A stretch of 35,719 bases of DNA. Source: Pseudomonadota bacterium. GTDB lineage: Bacteria > Pseudomonadota > Gammaproteobacteria > Burkholderiales > Gallionellaceae. Of this stretch, positions 6,185 to 13,669 are shown one piece after another. Below the pieces are notes generated by a model, which worked only from the letters and a program-made list of their open reading frames with translations, was not told the DNA's origin and did no database searches. The DNA lies in the NCBI GenBank assembly GCA_021821945.1, contig JAJZTF010000020.1, positions 1 through 35,719 of the forward strand, given 5' to 3'. The position numbers and the translations under genes were made by a program. The first letter of the stretch is position 1, and each line of letters starts with the position of its first letter.

Positions 6185-8966
6185 CGATTACGGCTATGAA
6201 ATAGACCTGCAAAACGAACAGACGACGGCGGCAAAGATTCTGAAGCTGGTCGGCAGGGACAGGCGCGTGCTCGAGCTGGGCATGGCTTCCGGACACATGT
6301 CAAGGGTCATGAAGGAAAATATGGGCTGCACGGTGGTCGGCATGGAGCTCGACCCGGAGGCTGCCGCCACTGGCGAACTCTATTGCGAACGCGTAATAGT
6401 CGGGGACATCGAACAGATCGACCTAGAAACGACGCTGGGTGAGGATCGTTACGATGTGATCCTGTGCGCGGATGTACTGGAGCATCTGCGTGACCCCTGG
6501 AAAATGCTGGGCATGATGCGGAAATTTCTCGCCCCGGGCGGCAGAGTGGTGATTTCGGTGCCCAATGTCGGATTCAACGGCCTCTTGGCCGAGCTTTGCA
6601 ACGGCAAATTTGGCTACCGCGAACGCGGCCTGCTGGACGGCACCCATTTGCGCTTCTTCACGCGCCGCGAAGCCGAGCTTCTGCTGCTCTCCAGCGGTCT
6701 CGTGCCGCAGGAATGGGATCAGGTGCTGCTGGGCGCGGAGCATTCTGAATTTGCCGAATCCTGGAACGGTCTGCCGGAAGAGTTCCGGGGAATGCTGCGC
6801 GAAGTCAGGGATGGCGAAGTCTATCAGCTTGTCATCAGCGCCGCCCTGCCTTGCAGGGAGTCTTGGGAAAGGTATCTGTGCGTCTGGGAAGGCAGGGAAG
6901 GCGAGGGCATCAAGGCCCGCATGGAGCGGTCTCGCCTGTCTTCAATGCTGCAATCGGCACAGGCGCATGTTGCGGAACTGGAAGCACGCTTGGAAGGGGG
7001 GCAGGCGCGCCTTGAGGAGAAGCAGGAACAGGCCGACCGGCTGGATGCCGAAATCCGGGAACTGCGCTCTTCAACCAGCTGGAGGATCACTCGCCCACTG
7101 CGATCCACAATCGGCTTGATCCGCAGCTCGAGACAGGTCCTGATCCAGCTTCTGCCGGCCGTTAAACGGCATGGCGGCCTTCTACGAAGCGCGAAGCTGG
7201 CCGCAGGGGCGCTGAGGAGCGGAGGCCTGCGCAGGGTCAGGAACAAGCTGCTCGCCGCTGCCGGATATCCGGGCTGGATTGCACGCTACGACACACCGGA
7301 CAAGGCGATGCGTCAGCGCATCGCAAGGCGGATCGCAAACCTTAAGTCAAGGCCGAAAATTTCCATCCTGATGCCGGTCTATGACACCCCGGAAGCATGG
7401 CTGCGGTCTGCGATCGATTCGGTGATCGAACAGTCCTATCCGAACTGGGAATTGTGCATCGCCGATGACGCCTCGCCTTCACCGCATGTGAAGGCAGTCC
7501 TCGAAGGATATGCCGCAAAAGACCCAAGGATCAAAACCGTCTTCAGGACTTCGAACGGGCATATCTCGAACGCGTCGAACAGCGCTCTGGAACTGGCGAC
7601 TGGAGACTATGTGGCGCTGCTCGACCATGACGACATGCTCTCAAAGGACGCGTTGTTCCACGTGGTTGCAGAGATCGACAAACATCCCGATGCGCATCTG
7701 ATCTACAGCGACGAGGACAAGATCGACGAGTCGGGTCAACGCTACGATCCGCATTTCAAGCCCGACTGGAATCCGGATCTCTTCTACAGCCAGAATTATC
7801 TCTGCCATCTGTCCGTTTACCGTACGGAACTGGTGCGCCAAGCGGGAGGATTCAGGGCAGGCTATGAAGGCAGCCAGGACTATGACCTGTCGATACGCTG
7901 CATTGCCGCCATCGAGCCGGGACAGATCCGCCATATTCCGAGGATACTCTACCATTGGCGGGCCATTGAGGGCTCCACAGCGTTCTCAACGGGGGAGAAG
8001 GATTATGCAAGCGATGCGGGGATCATGGCCTTGCGCGATCGCTTCGAGAATAGCGGGGTCGTCGTGGAACCCGGACCCTATCCCACGACCTACAGGGTGC
8101 GCCATCCCATTCCATCGCCTGCGCCCAGAGTGAGCCTGATCGTGCCCACGAGAAACGCAAGGGAACTGGTGCAGACCTGCATAGAGAGCATCCTCGAAAG
8201 GACCGACTATTCAAATTATGAGATCCTTCTCGTCGACAACCGGAGCGATGACAAGGACGCGATCGCCTATTTCAGGCATCTGCAAGCGGAGGGCAAGGTC
8301 AGGCTGTTGCACTACGATGCGCCATTCAATTTCTCCGCGATCAACAACTTCGCTGCAGGCCATGCTGAGGGAGAGCTCATCGGACTTGTCAACAATGACA
8401 TCGAGGTCATCGAATCCGGCTGGCTCTCTGAGATGGTATCTCACGCCGTGAGACCGGAAATCGGCGCGGTCGGAGCGAAACTTTATTACACCGACGGCAG
8501 GATTCAGCATGCCGGAGTGATCATGGGGCTGGGAGGGGTTGCAGGGCACAGCCACAAATATTTCCCCCATGACCACCCCGGCTATTTCTACAGGCTGAAT
8601 CTCGTGCAGAATCTCTCCGCAGTGACGGCAGCCTGCCTTGTGCTGCGCAAGTCGGTGCTCGTCGAGGTCGGCGGGTTGGAGGAGAAGGCGCTGGGGGTTG
8701 CATTCAACGATGTCGATCTTTGCCTGAAGATACGCGAAGCGGGATATCGCAACCTCTGGACCCCGCATGCGGCGCTCTATCACCACGAGTCCGCCACGCG
8801 CGGCCTTGAGGACACCCCTGAGAAGCAGAAACGTTTCGCGGACGAAGTGAGGTACATGCAGAGACGCTGGGCTCACTGGCTGAACGACCCGGCATATAGT
8901 CCTAACCTGACTCTGGACAGCGAGGACTTCTCCATCGCCATGATTCCGCGCATTCCTGGAATATGA
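6171..8966 (+). CDS. Methyltransferase - coiled coil - double GT2 glycosyltransferase fusion
   Basis: 931 residues from ATG 6171 (AGGA upstream); the start lies inside the previous gene. Domain order: class I SAM methyltransferase (about 1-215; VLELGMASGHMSRV for SAM binding and ILCADVLEHLRDP), a coiled coil (about 250-310; AHVAELEARLEGGQARLEEK), then a first GT2 domain (about 394-640; ISILMPVYDTPEAWLRSAID, DxD-type LLDHDDM, YSDEDK) and a second GT2 domain (about 653-900; VSLIVPTRNARELVQTCIES, VNNDIEV, FNDVDLCLKIREAG). Such multi-domain enzymes build and cap glycans for Wzm/Wzt export; in O9a-type systems a coiled coil works as a molecular ruler. Here two sugar-adding units and one methylating unit are in a single chain. 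Sugar and linkage cannot be told from the sequence. It is the last gene of the operon, followed by a small hairpin. Confidence 0.85.
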   Translation: MSRNNDYGYEIDLQNEQTTAAKILKLVGRDRRVLELGMASGHMSRVMKENMGCTVVGMELDPEAAATGELYCERVIVGDIEQIDLETTLGEDRYDVILCADVLEHLRDPWKMLGMMRKFLAPGGRVVISVPNVGFNGLLAELCNGKFGYRERGLLDGTHLRFFTRREAELLLLSSGLVPQEWDQVLLGAEHSEFAESWNGLPEEFRGMLREVRDGEVYQLVISAALPCRESWERYLCVWEGREGEGIKARMERSRLSSMLQSAQAHVAELEARLEGGQARLEEKQEQADRLDAEIRELRSSTSWRITRPLRSTIGLIRSSRQVLIQLLPAVKRHGGLLRSAKLAAGALRSGGLRRVRNKLLAAAGYPGWIARYDTPDKAMRQRIARRIANLKSRPKISILMPVYDTPEAWLRSAIDSVIEQSYPNWELCIADDASPSPHVKAVLEGYAAKDPRIKTVFRTSNGHISNASNSALELATGDYVALLDHDDMLSKDALFHVVAEIDKHPDAHLIYSDEDKIDESGQRYDPHFKPDWNPDLFYSQNYLCHLSVYRTELVRQAGGFRAGYEGSQDYDLSIRCIAAIEPGQIRHIPRILYHWRAIEGSTAFSTGEKDYASDAGIMALRDRFENSGVVVEPGPYPTTYRVRHPIPSPAPRVSLIVPTRNARELVQTCIESILERTDYSNYEILLVDNRSDDKDAIAYFRHLQAEGKVRLLHYDAPFNFSAINNFAAGHAEGELIGLVNNDIEVIESGWLSEMVSHAVRPEIGAVGAKLYYTDGRIQHAGVIMGLGGVAGHSHKYFPHDHPGYFYRLNLVQNLSAVTAACLVLRKSVLVEVGGLEEKALGVAFNDVDLCLKIREAGYRNLWTPHAALYHHESATRGLEDTPEKQKRFADEVRYMQRRWAHWLNDPAYSPNLTLDSEDFSIAMIPRIPGI

Positions 8967-8976
8967 GAGGGCCCAC

Positions 8977-8996
8977 TGCGCGGGCAAACCCGCGCA
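8977..8996. terminator. Short perfect hairpin after the export operon
   Basis: TGCGCGGG, a CAAA loop, then CCCGCGCA form an 8-bp perfect stem 11 bases after the stop codon of the glycosyltransferase fusion. There is no T-run after it, so it is a weak candidate for factor-independent termination and may instead stabilise the transcript end. Confidence 0.4.
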
Positions 8997-9052
8997 AAAT
9001 GCACGTTTCTCGCATGAAAACCCCGAAACCACCTTGTGCCAAGGGCTTGGCA

Positions 9053-9083
9053 TTGACAGTTAAGGTGATTCTGCCTTACCTTA
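9053..9083 (+). promoter_or_regulatory. Promoter/operator of the AbrB-PIN pair
   Basis: A consensus -35 TTGACA (9053-9058) is followed by an inverted repeat TAAGGT-N11-ACCTTA (9061-9066 and 9078-9083) overlapping the expected -10 zone (17-base spacer to TTACCT at 9076). AbrB/MazE-type antitoxins usually bind such palindromes in their own promoter, so this is the likely autoregulatory operator. Confidence 0.5.
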
Positions 9084-9110
9084 TTCAGCAATAATTACCG
9101 CGAGGGCGCC

Positions 9111-9362
9111 ATGACTACATTGACCGTTACTGCACGGGGACAGGTGACTTTCAGAAAAGACGTTCTGCAGCACCTGGGCATCAGACCCGGCGACAAGATC
9201 GAACTCGACTTGCTGCCTGACGGCCTCGGCATCCTCAAGGCAGCCCGGCGGACCGGAACGATCGAAGGTTTCGTCGGATTGCTCGAAGGCCGGACAAAAA
9301 AGGTCGCAACGATCGAGGAAATCAACGAAGCAGCTGCACAGGGCTGGGCAGGCAAGGAATGA
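9111..9362 (+). CDS. AbrB/SpoVT-family antitoxin
   Basis: 83 residues with the swapped-hairpin AbrB DNA-binding domain in the first ~45 (TLTVTARGQVTFRKDVLQHL, then GIRPGDKIELDLLPDG). The C-terminal part (EGFVGLLEG, IEEINEAAAQGWAG) is typical of antitoxins paired with PIN toxins and would wrap the toxin. It overlaps the toxin gene by four bases (ATGA). It is expected to neutralise the PIN protein and repress the operon through the palindrome at 9061-9083. Confidence 0.88.
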   Translation: MTTLTVTARGQVTFRKDVLQHLGIRPGDKIELDLLPDGLGILKAARRTGTIEGFVGLLEGRTKKVATIEEINEAAAQGWAGKE

Positions 9363-9754
9363 AAATTTCCGTCGACACCAATGTGCTCGTCCGTGCCGCC
9401 GTGCGCGACGACATCAATCAGGCAGACATCGCAGCGAAGATCCTGACCGACGCCGAACTGATCGCAGTCGCGCTTCCGTGCCTGTGCGAATTTGTCTGGG
9501 TGCTGCTCAGAGTCTACGGTTTCCAGCCACTTGATGCGGCCGCCGCGATCCGTGCGCTGACTGCTTCTGCCAATGTGGAAGTGAACAGACCCGCCGTGGA
9601 GGCCGGCCTGCTGATGCTCGAAGCAGGCGGCGATTTCGCCGATGGCGTCATTGCCTATGAAGGCAACTGGCTTGGCGGAAATACATTCGTTTCCTTCGAC
9701 AAGAAGTCGGTGGCGCTTCTCACGGCTCAAGGACACCCGGCGCGGCTCCTGTGA
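9359..9754 (+). CDS. vapC: PIN-domain toxin (VapC-type ribonuclease)
   Basis: 131 residues. The PIN acidic residues are visible: D6 (SVDTNVLVRA), E44 (LCEFVWVL), D92/D95 (GGDFADGVIAYEG) and D114 (FVSFDKK). PIN toxins cleave RNA in a Mg-dependent way, VapC members often initiator tRNA or rRNA; the target here is unknown. Start codon and coupling come from the ATGA overlap with the antitoxin gene. The pair sits between the glycan export operon and the cyclase gene. Confidence 0.88.
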   Translation: MKISVDTNVLVRAAVRDDINQADIAAKILTDAELIAVALPCLCEFVWVLLRVYGFQPLDAAAAIRALTASANVEVNRPAVEAGLLMLEAGGDFADGVIAYEGNWLGGNTFVSFDKKSVALLTAQGHPARLL

Positions 9755-9770
9755 TCCCTCGTGACAGCGC

Positions 9771-9799
9771 TGGCAAACGCAGGGGACGCTGGTTATACT
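9771..9799 (+). promoter_or_regulatory. Possible promoter of the adenylate cyclase gene
   Basis: TATACT at 9794-9799 matches a -10 box in five of six positions and lies 28 bases before the cyclase ATG. The hexamer 17 bases upstream (TGGCAA) is a poor -35, so this is a weak or activator-dependent candidate. Confidence 0.3.
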
Positions 9800-9827
9800 T
9801 GCGGCAGTCATCGCATAAACGATATAT

Positions 9828-11627
9828 ATGGTTCAGTTCCCAATGCCGTCCGTCGGGGCGCGCCGCATGCTGATCGCGGCCCTGGCGGTAGCACTCAGCA
9901 TCGTCATCCAGGGCTTCGACAGGCTCAGCCCACAGAGCTTCGACGAATGGCTGCGCGACAATTTCGTGCGCATTGCCGCAAAAGGGATCCCGGAATCCAG
10001 GCTGACGGTGGTGGACATAGACGAGCAGAGCCTGGCCGAAGCCGGCCCATGGCCATGGCCCAGATCGCGCATCGCCGAGTTCGTCGAAAGCCTGATAGAA
10101 GACTACGGCGCAAAGCGGGTCGCGCTGGACATGGTCCTGCCGAGCCCGGCCGACCAGAAGGGGGACGAGGAACTCGCGCGCCTGTCCCGGAGCGGGAAAC
10201 TGGTGCTGGCCGAGGCGCTGGACTACGTGCGCCGCCCCGCCCCCCTCGACACCGGCGTGCTCTCGGGAGGATACCCGGTCCATGGGCCGATGCCCGAGGC
10301 GCTAGGCTACATCGCGAACCACGCCGGCCTCGGGGATGCCGTCGCCGGCAACATAGGCTTCATGCCGGACAGGGACGGGGTGCTCAGGCATTTGCCGCTC
10401 TGGACCTCGTTCAGGGGCCGCGCCTACCCTACGCTCGCGCTCGCGCTCTGCTGCGCCCAGTCCCCCCCGGTCCTGCCGTCCGAGCGCATCCCCTACTCGC
10501 GCAGCTGGTCCTCCTATACCGTGGTGCCGGTATCCGACATACTGAACCTGCGCGCGCCGCTCTCCAGGATCTCGGGACGGCTCGTGCTGGTGGGCTCCTC
10601 GGCGCTGGGCCTCTCCGACCGCGTCTCTACCCCTCTTTCCTCCTCAACGGCTGGCGTCATGGTGCATGCCGCGGAGCTTTCCACGCTGCTCGATGCAAGG
10701 GAGGGATTGCTGCCCAGGCCCTGGCCGGGGAAGCCGGTTGCAGCGCTCTATTCCCTCCTGGTCGCGGTGCTGGCCGTGTACACCTTCCCGCGCTTCTCGG
10801 CGCTCTCCAACATGGCGCTCCTGGGGGGCACCTCCGTCGTCTGGCTCGCGCTGGCCTATGCCATCGCCCCGCACGACCCCTCCTTCTCCCCAGGCGGGCC
10901 GCTGCTCTGCAACCTCTTCCTGCTCATGGTCGCCGTCCCCTTCGACTGGCAGATCGCAAGACAGGAATCCCGGCAGTTGCTTGCCACGCTGAGGCAGTAT
11001 GTCGCGAGATCGGTCGTCGACGAGCTCTTGAAAAGCCGGGTTAAGAACCCGCTCTCCCCGGCAAGACGGGAAGTCACCACGCTGATCGCGGACATGGAAG
11101 GCTATACGGGGCAGGTCGAATCGCTCTCGATGGAGGAGGCAGCGAACCTCACGCGCGATTTCCTCAACTGCATCACGGTGCCCGTGCTCGACAAGGGCGG
11201 CACGATAGACAAGTACACCGGCGACGGGCTGGTCGCATTCTGGGGCGCGCCGCTCACGGTCGCGGAGCATGCCGACCTCGCGCTGGATGCCGCCGAAAAC
11301 ATGCTGCGCGCGGTGAAGCGGTTCAGCCGGGCGCGCGAGCTCGAGGGCAAGCCGCCGCTGCGGGTGCGCATAGGCCTCGAGAGCGGCACCGCGATGGCGG
11401 GCGACTTCGGCTCCTCCTCCCGGAGCATATACACCGCCGTCGGGGACTGCGTCAACGTCGCATCGCGCCTTCAGTCCCTTGCGCGCAACTATCCGTACGA
11501 CGTCATCGCGGGCCCGAACACCGTCGCTGCGTCCAGGCGCCATTCCTTCATCCTGCTGGAAGAGGTGACGCTGCGCGGAAGGGTCAAGCCGACCACGCTG
11601 TATGCGCTGGCGGTCGATGCATTATAA
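9828..11627 (+). CDS. CHASE2-domain class III adenylate cyclase
   Basis: 599 residues: an N-terminal membrane anchor (about 12-29), an extracytoplasmic CHASE2 sensor (about 35-295; LTVVDIDEQSLAEAGPWPWP, VALDMVL, GNIGFMPDRDGVLRHLPL), three further membrane spans (about 303-373), then a class III cyclase domain (about 412-598). Catalytic residues are present: metal-binding D422 (LIADMEGYT) and D466 (DKYTGDG), purine-specifying K462 with T536 (SIYTAVGD; the Lys/Thr pair of class IIIb adenylate cyclases), and transition-state N543 and R547 (VNVASRL). It should therefore make cAMP in response to a periplasmic or membrane signal that is not known. No clear ribosome binding site precedes the ATG. 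The next gene is a CRP-like regulator 25 bases downstream, a natural receiver of its product. Confidence 0.92.
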   Translation: MVQFPMPSVGARRMLIAALAVALSIVIQGFDRLSPQSFDEWLRDNFVRIAAKGIPESRLTVVDIDEQSLAEAGPWPWPRSRIAEFVESLIEDYGAKRVALDMVLPSPADQKGDEELARLSRSGKLVLAEALDYVRRPAPLDTGVLSGGYPVHGPMPEALGYIANHAGLGDAVAGNIGFMPDRDGVLRHLPLWTSFRGRAYPTLALALCCAQSPPVLPSERIPYSRSWSSYTVVPVSDILNLRAPLSRISGRLVLVGSSALGLSDRVSTPLSSSTAGVMVHAAELSTLLDAREGLLPRPWPGKPVAALYSLLVAVLAVYTFPRFSALSNMALLGGTSVVWLALAYAIAPHDPSFSPGGPLLCNLFLLMVAVPFDWQIARQESRQLLATLRQYVARSVVDELLKSRVKNPLSPARREVTTLIADMEGYTGQVESLSMEEAANLTRDFLNCITVPVLDKGGTIDKYTGDGLVAFWGAPLTVAEHADLALDAAENMLRAVKRFSRARELEGKPPLRVRIGLESGTAMAGDFGSSSRSIYTAVGDCVNVASRLQSLARNYPYDVIAGPNTVAASRRHSFILLEEVTLRGRVKPTTLYALAVDAL

Positions 11628-11652
11628 TCGCGCAATGGATAAAGAGCGCACC

Positions 11653-12390
11653 ATGACTTCCAGAGCCGACGATGCCGACAGCATATCCGCCGACACCGGG
11701 GGCAAGACCCAGGTCACGATCAACCTGCGCAAGATACCGCTTCTGGCGCAGCTCTCCGACGAGGAGATGGGCATGGTCAGGAAGGAGATCCGCATCAGGC
11801 GCTACATGCGGCGCGAGACGCTGATACAGAAGGGCTCGCCAGGAGACACGCTGCTTTTCCTGCTCTCGGGCAAGCTTCAGGTGATAGACGTCACGGACGA
11901 CGGGCGCATGGTGAGCCTGAGGACGCTTTCGGAAGGCGAATTCTTCGGGGAGATATCGGTCATCAGGAACACGGCGCGCTCGGCCTCCGTCGTCGCGCTG
12001 AGCGATGTGCTGGCGGCCCTTCTGCCCAGCTCCCTGGCGATGCACCTCTTCACCAATTCGCCTTCCGTGGCCAGGCACATGCTGCAGAGCCTGGCCGCAA
12101 AGATACAGCTCGACTCGCAGTTCCGCTCCCTGCTCGGCATCAACAACATCTCGAAGCGCGTCTATTCCTTCCTCGAACTGATGAAGGAGACCAAGCCCGG
12201 CAACCTCGAGGTGATAGAGAACCTGCCCACCCACCAGGACATCGCCAACATGATCAACACGAGCCGCGAGACGGTGACCCGCGCGATGGTGGTTCTGGTC
12301 CAGCAGGGGATCGTGCAGAAGGACCTGCACAGGCTGATCATCAGGAAGCCCGAAGCCCTTCAGGAGCTCGCGGGCGGCAAGCCGCCCTGA
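11653..12390 (+). CDS. CRP/FNR-family cAMP-responsive transcription regulator
   Basis: 245 residues from ATG 11653, which has AAAGAG upstream; an in-frame ATG at 11635 has no ribosome binding site. The cNMP-binding domain (about 27-145) keeps the phosphate-pocket residues of E. coli CRP: GE at 99-100 (EFFGEISVI) and RS at 109-110 (TARSASVV). The winged helix has THQDIANMINTSRETVTRAM; SRETVTR (204-210) places R, E and R as in the CRP recognition helix SRETVGR, so a TGTGA-type half-site is predicted. There are no FNR-type N-terminal cysteines. The gene follows the adenylate cyclase, and a perfect CRP-type palindrome lies at 17986-18009 before the type I secretion operon. Confidence 0.9.
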   Translation: MTSRADDADSISADTGGKTQVTINLRKIPLLAQLSDEEMGMVRKEIRIRRYMRRETLIQKGSPGDTLLFLLSGKLQVIDVTDDGRMVSLRTLSEGEFFGEISVIRNTARSASVVALSDVLAALLPSSLAMHLFTNSPSVARHMLQSLAAKIQLDSQFRSLLGINNISKRVYSFLELMKETKPGNLEVIENLPTHQDIANMINTSRETVTRAMVVLVQQGIVQKDLHRLIIRKPEALQELAGGKPP

Positions 12391-12394
12391 TTTG

Positions 12395-12592
12395 TCACTG
12401 GCGCGTCTTGGGCAGCGCGGCGTTCAGCGCGGATGCATAGGCAGCACGCGCCTTCTGGGCGATGGAGAGCAGGAAGCGCAGGTTCTGCAGCTCCGCATCC
12501 ACCTTCTGCAGGTTCACCACCTGATCCAGCACGGTCTTGTCCAGATCCGCAATCCTGTATTCCGCACCGTCTATTGCAATCTTGTCGAACAT
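12395..12592 (-). CDS. Small DUF6447-like protein, copy B
   Basis: 65 residues if started at the second of two adjacent ATGs (12592), with GGAG just upstream (about 6 bases from it). The sequence (IDGAEYRIADLDKTVLDQVV, NLQKVDAELQNLRFLLSIAQ) is clearly homologous to the neighbouring 62-residue protein over its whole length. Both resemble DUF6447, which is of unknown function: a short beta hairpin, then a helix, then a long helix (DAELQNLRFLLSIAQKARAAYASAL). The gene starts 13 bases after the stop of its paralogue and ends four bases from the end of the CRP-like gene (convergent). The setting beside a type I secretion system suggests a role there, but nothing in the sequence proves it. Confidence 0.72.
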   Translation of the reverse strand: MFDKIAIDGAEYRIADLDKTVLDQVVNLQKVDAELQNLRFLLSIAQKARAAYASALNAALPKTRQ

Positions 12593-12605
12593 CATCTTCT
12601 CCAGT

Positions 12606-12794
12606 TCAGTTTGCAGGCAATACTGCCTTGAGTTCCGCAGCAAAGGCATTGCGCGCAGTCTGCGCGATCGCGATCAAAGACTGCAGGCGCTGTATCTCCG
12701 CATCCGTCACCTGCAGGCTCACGAGCTGCGCTCTTGCCTCCTCGCTCAACGCCTCGAAATCGTAGGCGATGCCATCCACTGTCACTTCCGTCAT
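12606..12794 (-). CDS. Small DUF6447-like protein, copy A
   Basis: 62 residues: MTEVTVDGIAYDFEALSEEA, then RAQLVSLQVTDAEIQRLQ and SLIAIAQTARNAFAAELKAVLP. An AGGAGAAAAA ribosome binding site precedes the ATG. Same fold pattern as copy B: conserved V/IDG-x-Y, a VxLQxxDAExQxL helix, and an IAQxARxAxAxxLxAxLP end. It lacks cysteines and membrane segments and has a predicted helical C-terminus. It is the first gene of a two-gene minus-strand unit and is divergent from the SapC gene, with a 95-base shared upstream region. DUF6447 is recalled from the pattern; function unknown. Confidence 0.75.
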   Translation of the reverse strand: MTEVTVDGIAYDFEALSEEARAQLVSLQVTDAEIQRLQSLIAIAQTARNAFAAELKAVLPAN

Positions 12795-12889
12795 GCTTTT
12801 TCTCCTGGCGTTTTTCTAAAAGTGGGCATTATAGCCGTTTCCGGCGCTACCGCAGTATAATCCCCGTATCAGACAGAACAGGACATGCC

Positions 12890-13669
12890 ATGACGAAACT
12901 CGTCGCCATCACCAAGGACAACTTCTCCGACAAGGCCTGGGTCAGGAATCCGGGCTACGGCTTTGCATCCAGCCTTGCCACCGTGCCCGTGGTCGCCGCC
13001 GAGCTGCCCAGCCTGGTGCCTGCCATGCCCCTCGGTTTCGTCAGGAACGGAACCACCTATGACCTCGTCGCGATATGTTCCCTGCACCCCTCGACCAACC
13101 TTTTCGTCGCACCCGACGGTCGCTGGCTCGGAAGCTATGTCCCCGCCCTGCTGCGCAGCCACCCGTTCAGGCTCGCGAAAATACCGGGGCAGGAGAACAG
13201 CATACTCTGCATCGATGAGGAGAGCGGTGCCATCGCAAGCCAGGGCATTCCCTTCTTCGATGCATCCGGCGAGCCTTCCCGGGAGATCAGGGAGATGCTG
13301 AACATGCTGACCCAGATCGAACGCAGCGGCATCGCCACACAGGCCGCGATCGCGGCGCTGGATTCAGCAGGCCTGATACAGCCCTGGCCCCTCAAGCTCA
13401 GGCAGAACGGCCTGGGAGACACCGCGGTGGAAGGGCTTTACAGGGTGGACGAGCCGGCGCTGAATGCGCTCTCCGAAGAGGCGTTCCTGAAGCTGCGCGG
13501 CAACGGTGCCTTCGCGATCGCCTACGCTCAGCTCCTTTCCATGCACCAGCTCGGCCTGCTGCAGAGGCTGGACCAGGTGCAGGCGGAACTGAAGGCGCAG
13601 GCCGAAGCGCAGCTGTCCGTGCTGGAAAACCTGTTCCAGGACGACGGGACGATCACCTTCACGTTCTAG
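12890..13669 (+). CDS. SapC-family protein
   Basis: 259 residues with the features of the SapC family: an N-terminal AxxxxPVVAAELPSLVPAMPLGF segment, FVAPDGRWLGSYVPALLRSH, ENSILCIDEES and FFDASGEPSREI. The name comes from a gene next to an S-layer gene in Campylobacter; the molecular role is not established. It lacks a signal peptide. The family is often found with type I secretion genes, as here. AGGA lies 7 bases before the ATG. Its TAG stop shares the palindromic CTAG (13666-13669) with the stop of the convergent tolC-like gene, so the two coding regions overlap by four bases. Confidence 0.85.
   Translation: MTKLVAITKDNFSDKAWVRNPGYGFASSLATVPVVAAELPSLVPAMPLGFVRNGTTYDLVAICSLHPSTNLFVAPDGRWLGSYVPALLRSHPFRLAKIPGQENSILCIDEESGAIASQGIPFFDASGEPSREIREMLNMLTQIERSGIATQAAIAALDSAGLIQPWPLKLRQNGLGDTAVEGLYRVDEPALNALSEEAFLKLRGNGAFAIAYAQLLSMHQLGLLQRLDQVQAELKAQAEAQLSVLENLFQDDGTITFTF

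Noticed and set aside
9761..11044. 427-codon plus-strand frame overlapping the cyclase gene
   Set aside because: It is out of frame with the cyclase, composed mostly of Arg, Ala, Gly and Pro, and lacks any motif, while the cyclase frame holds every catalytic residue.
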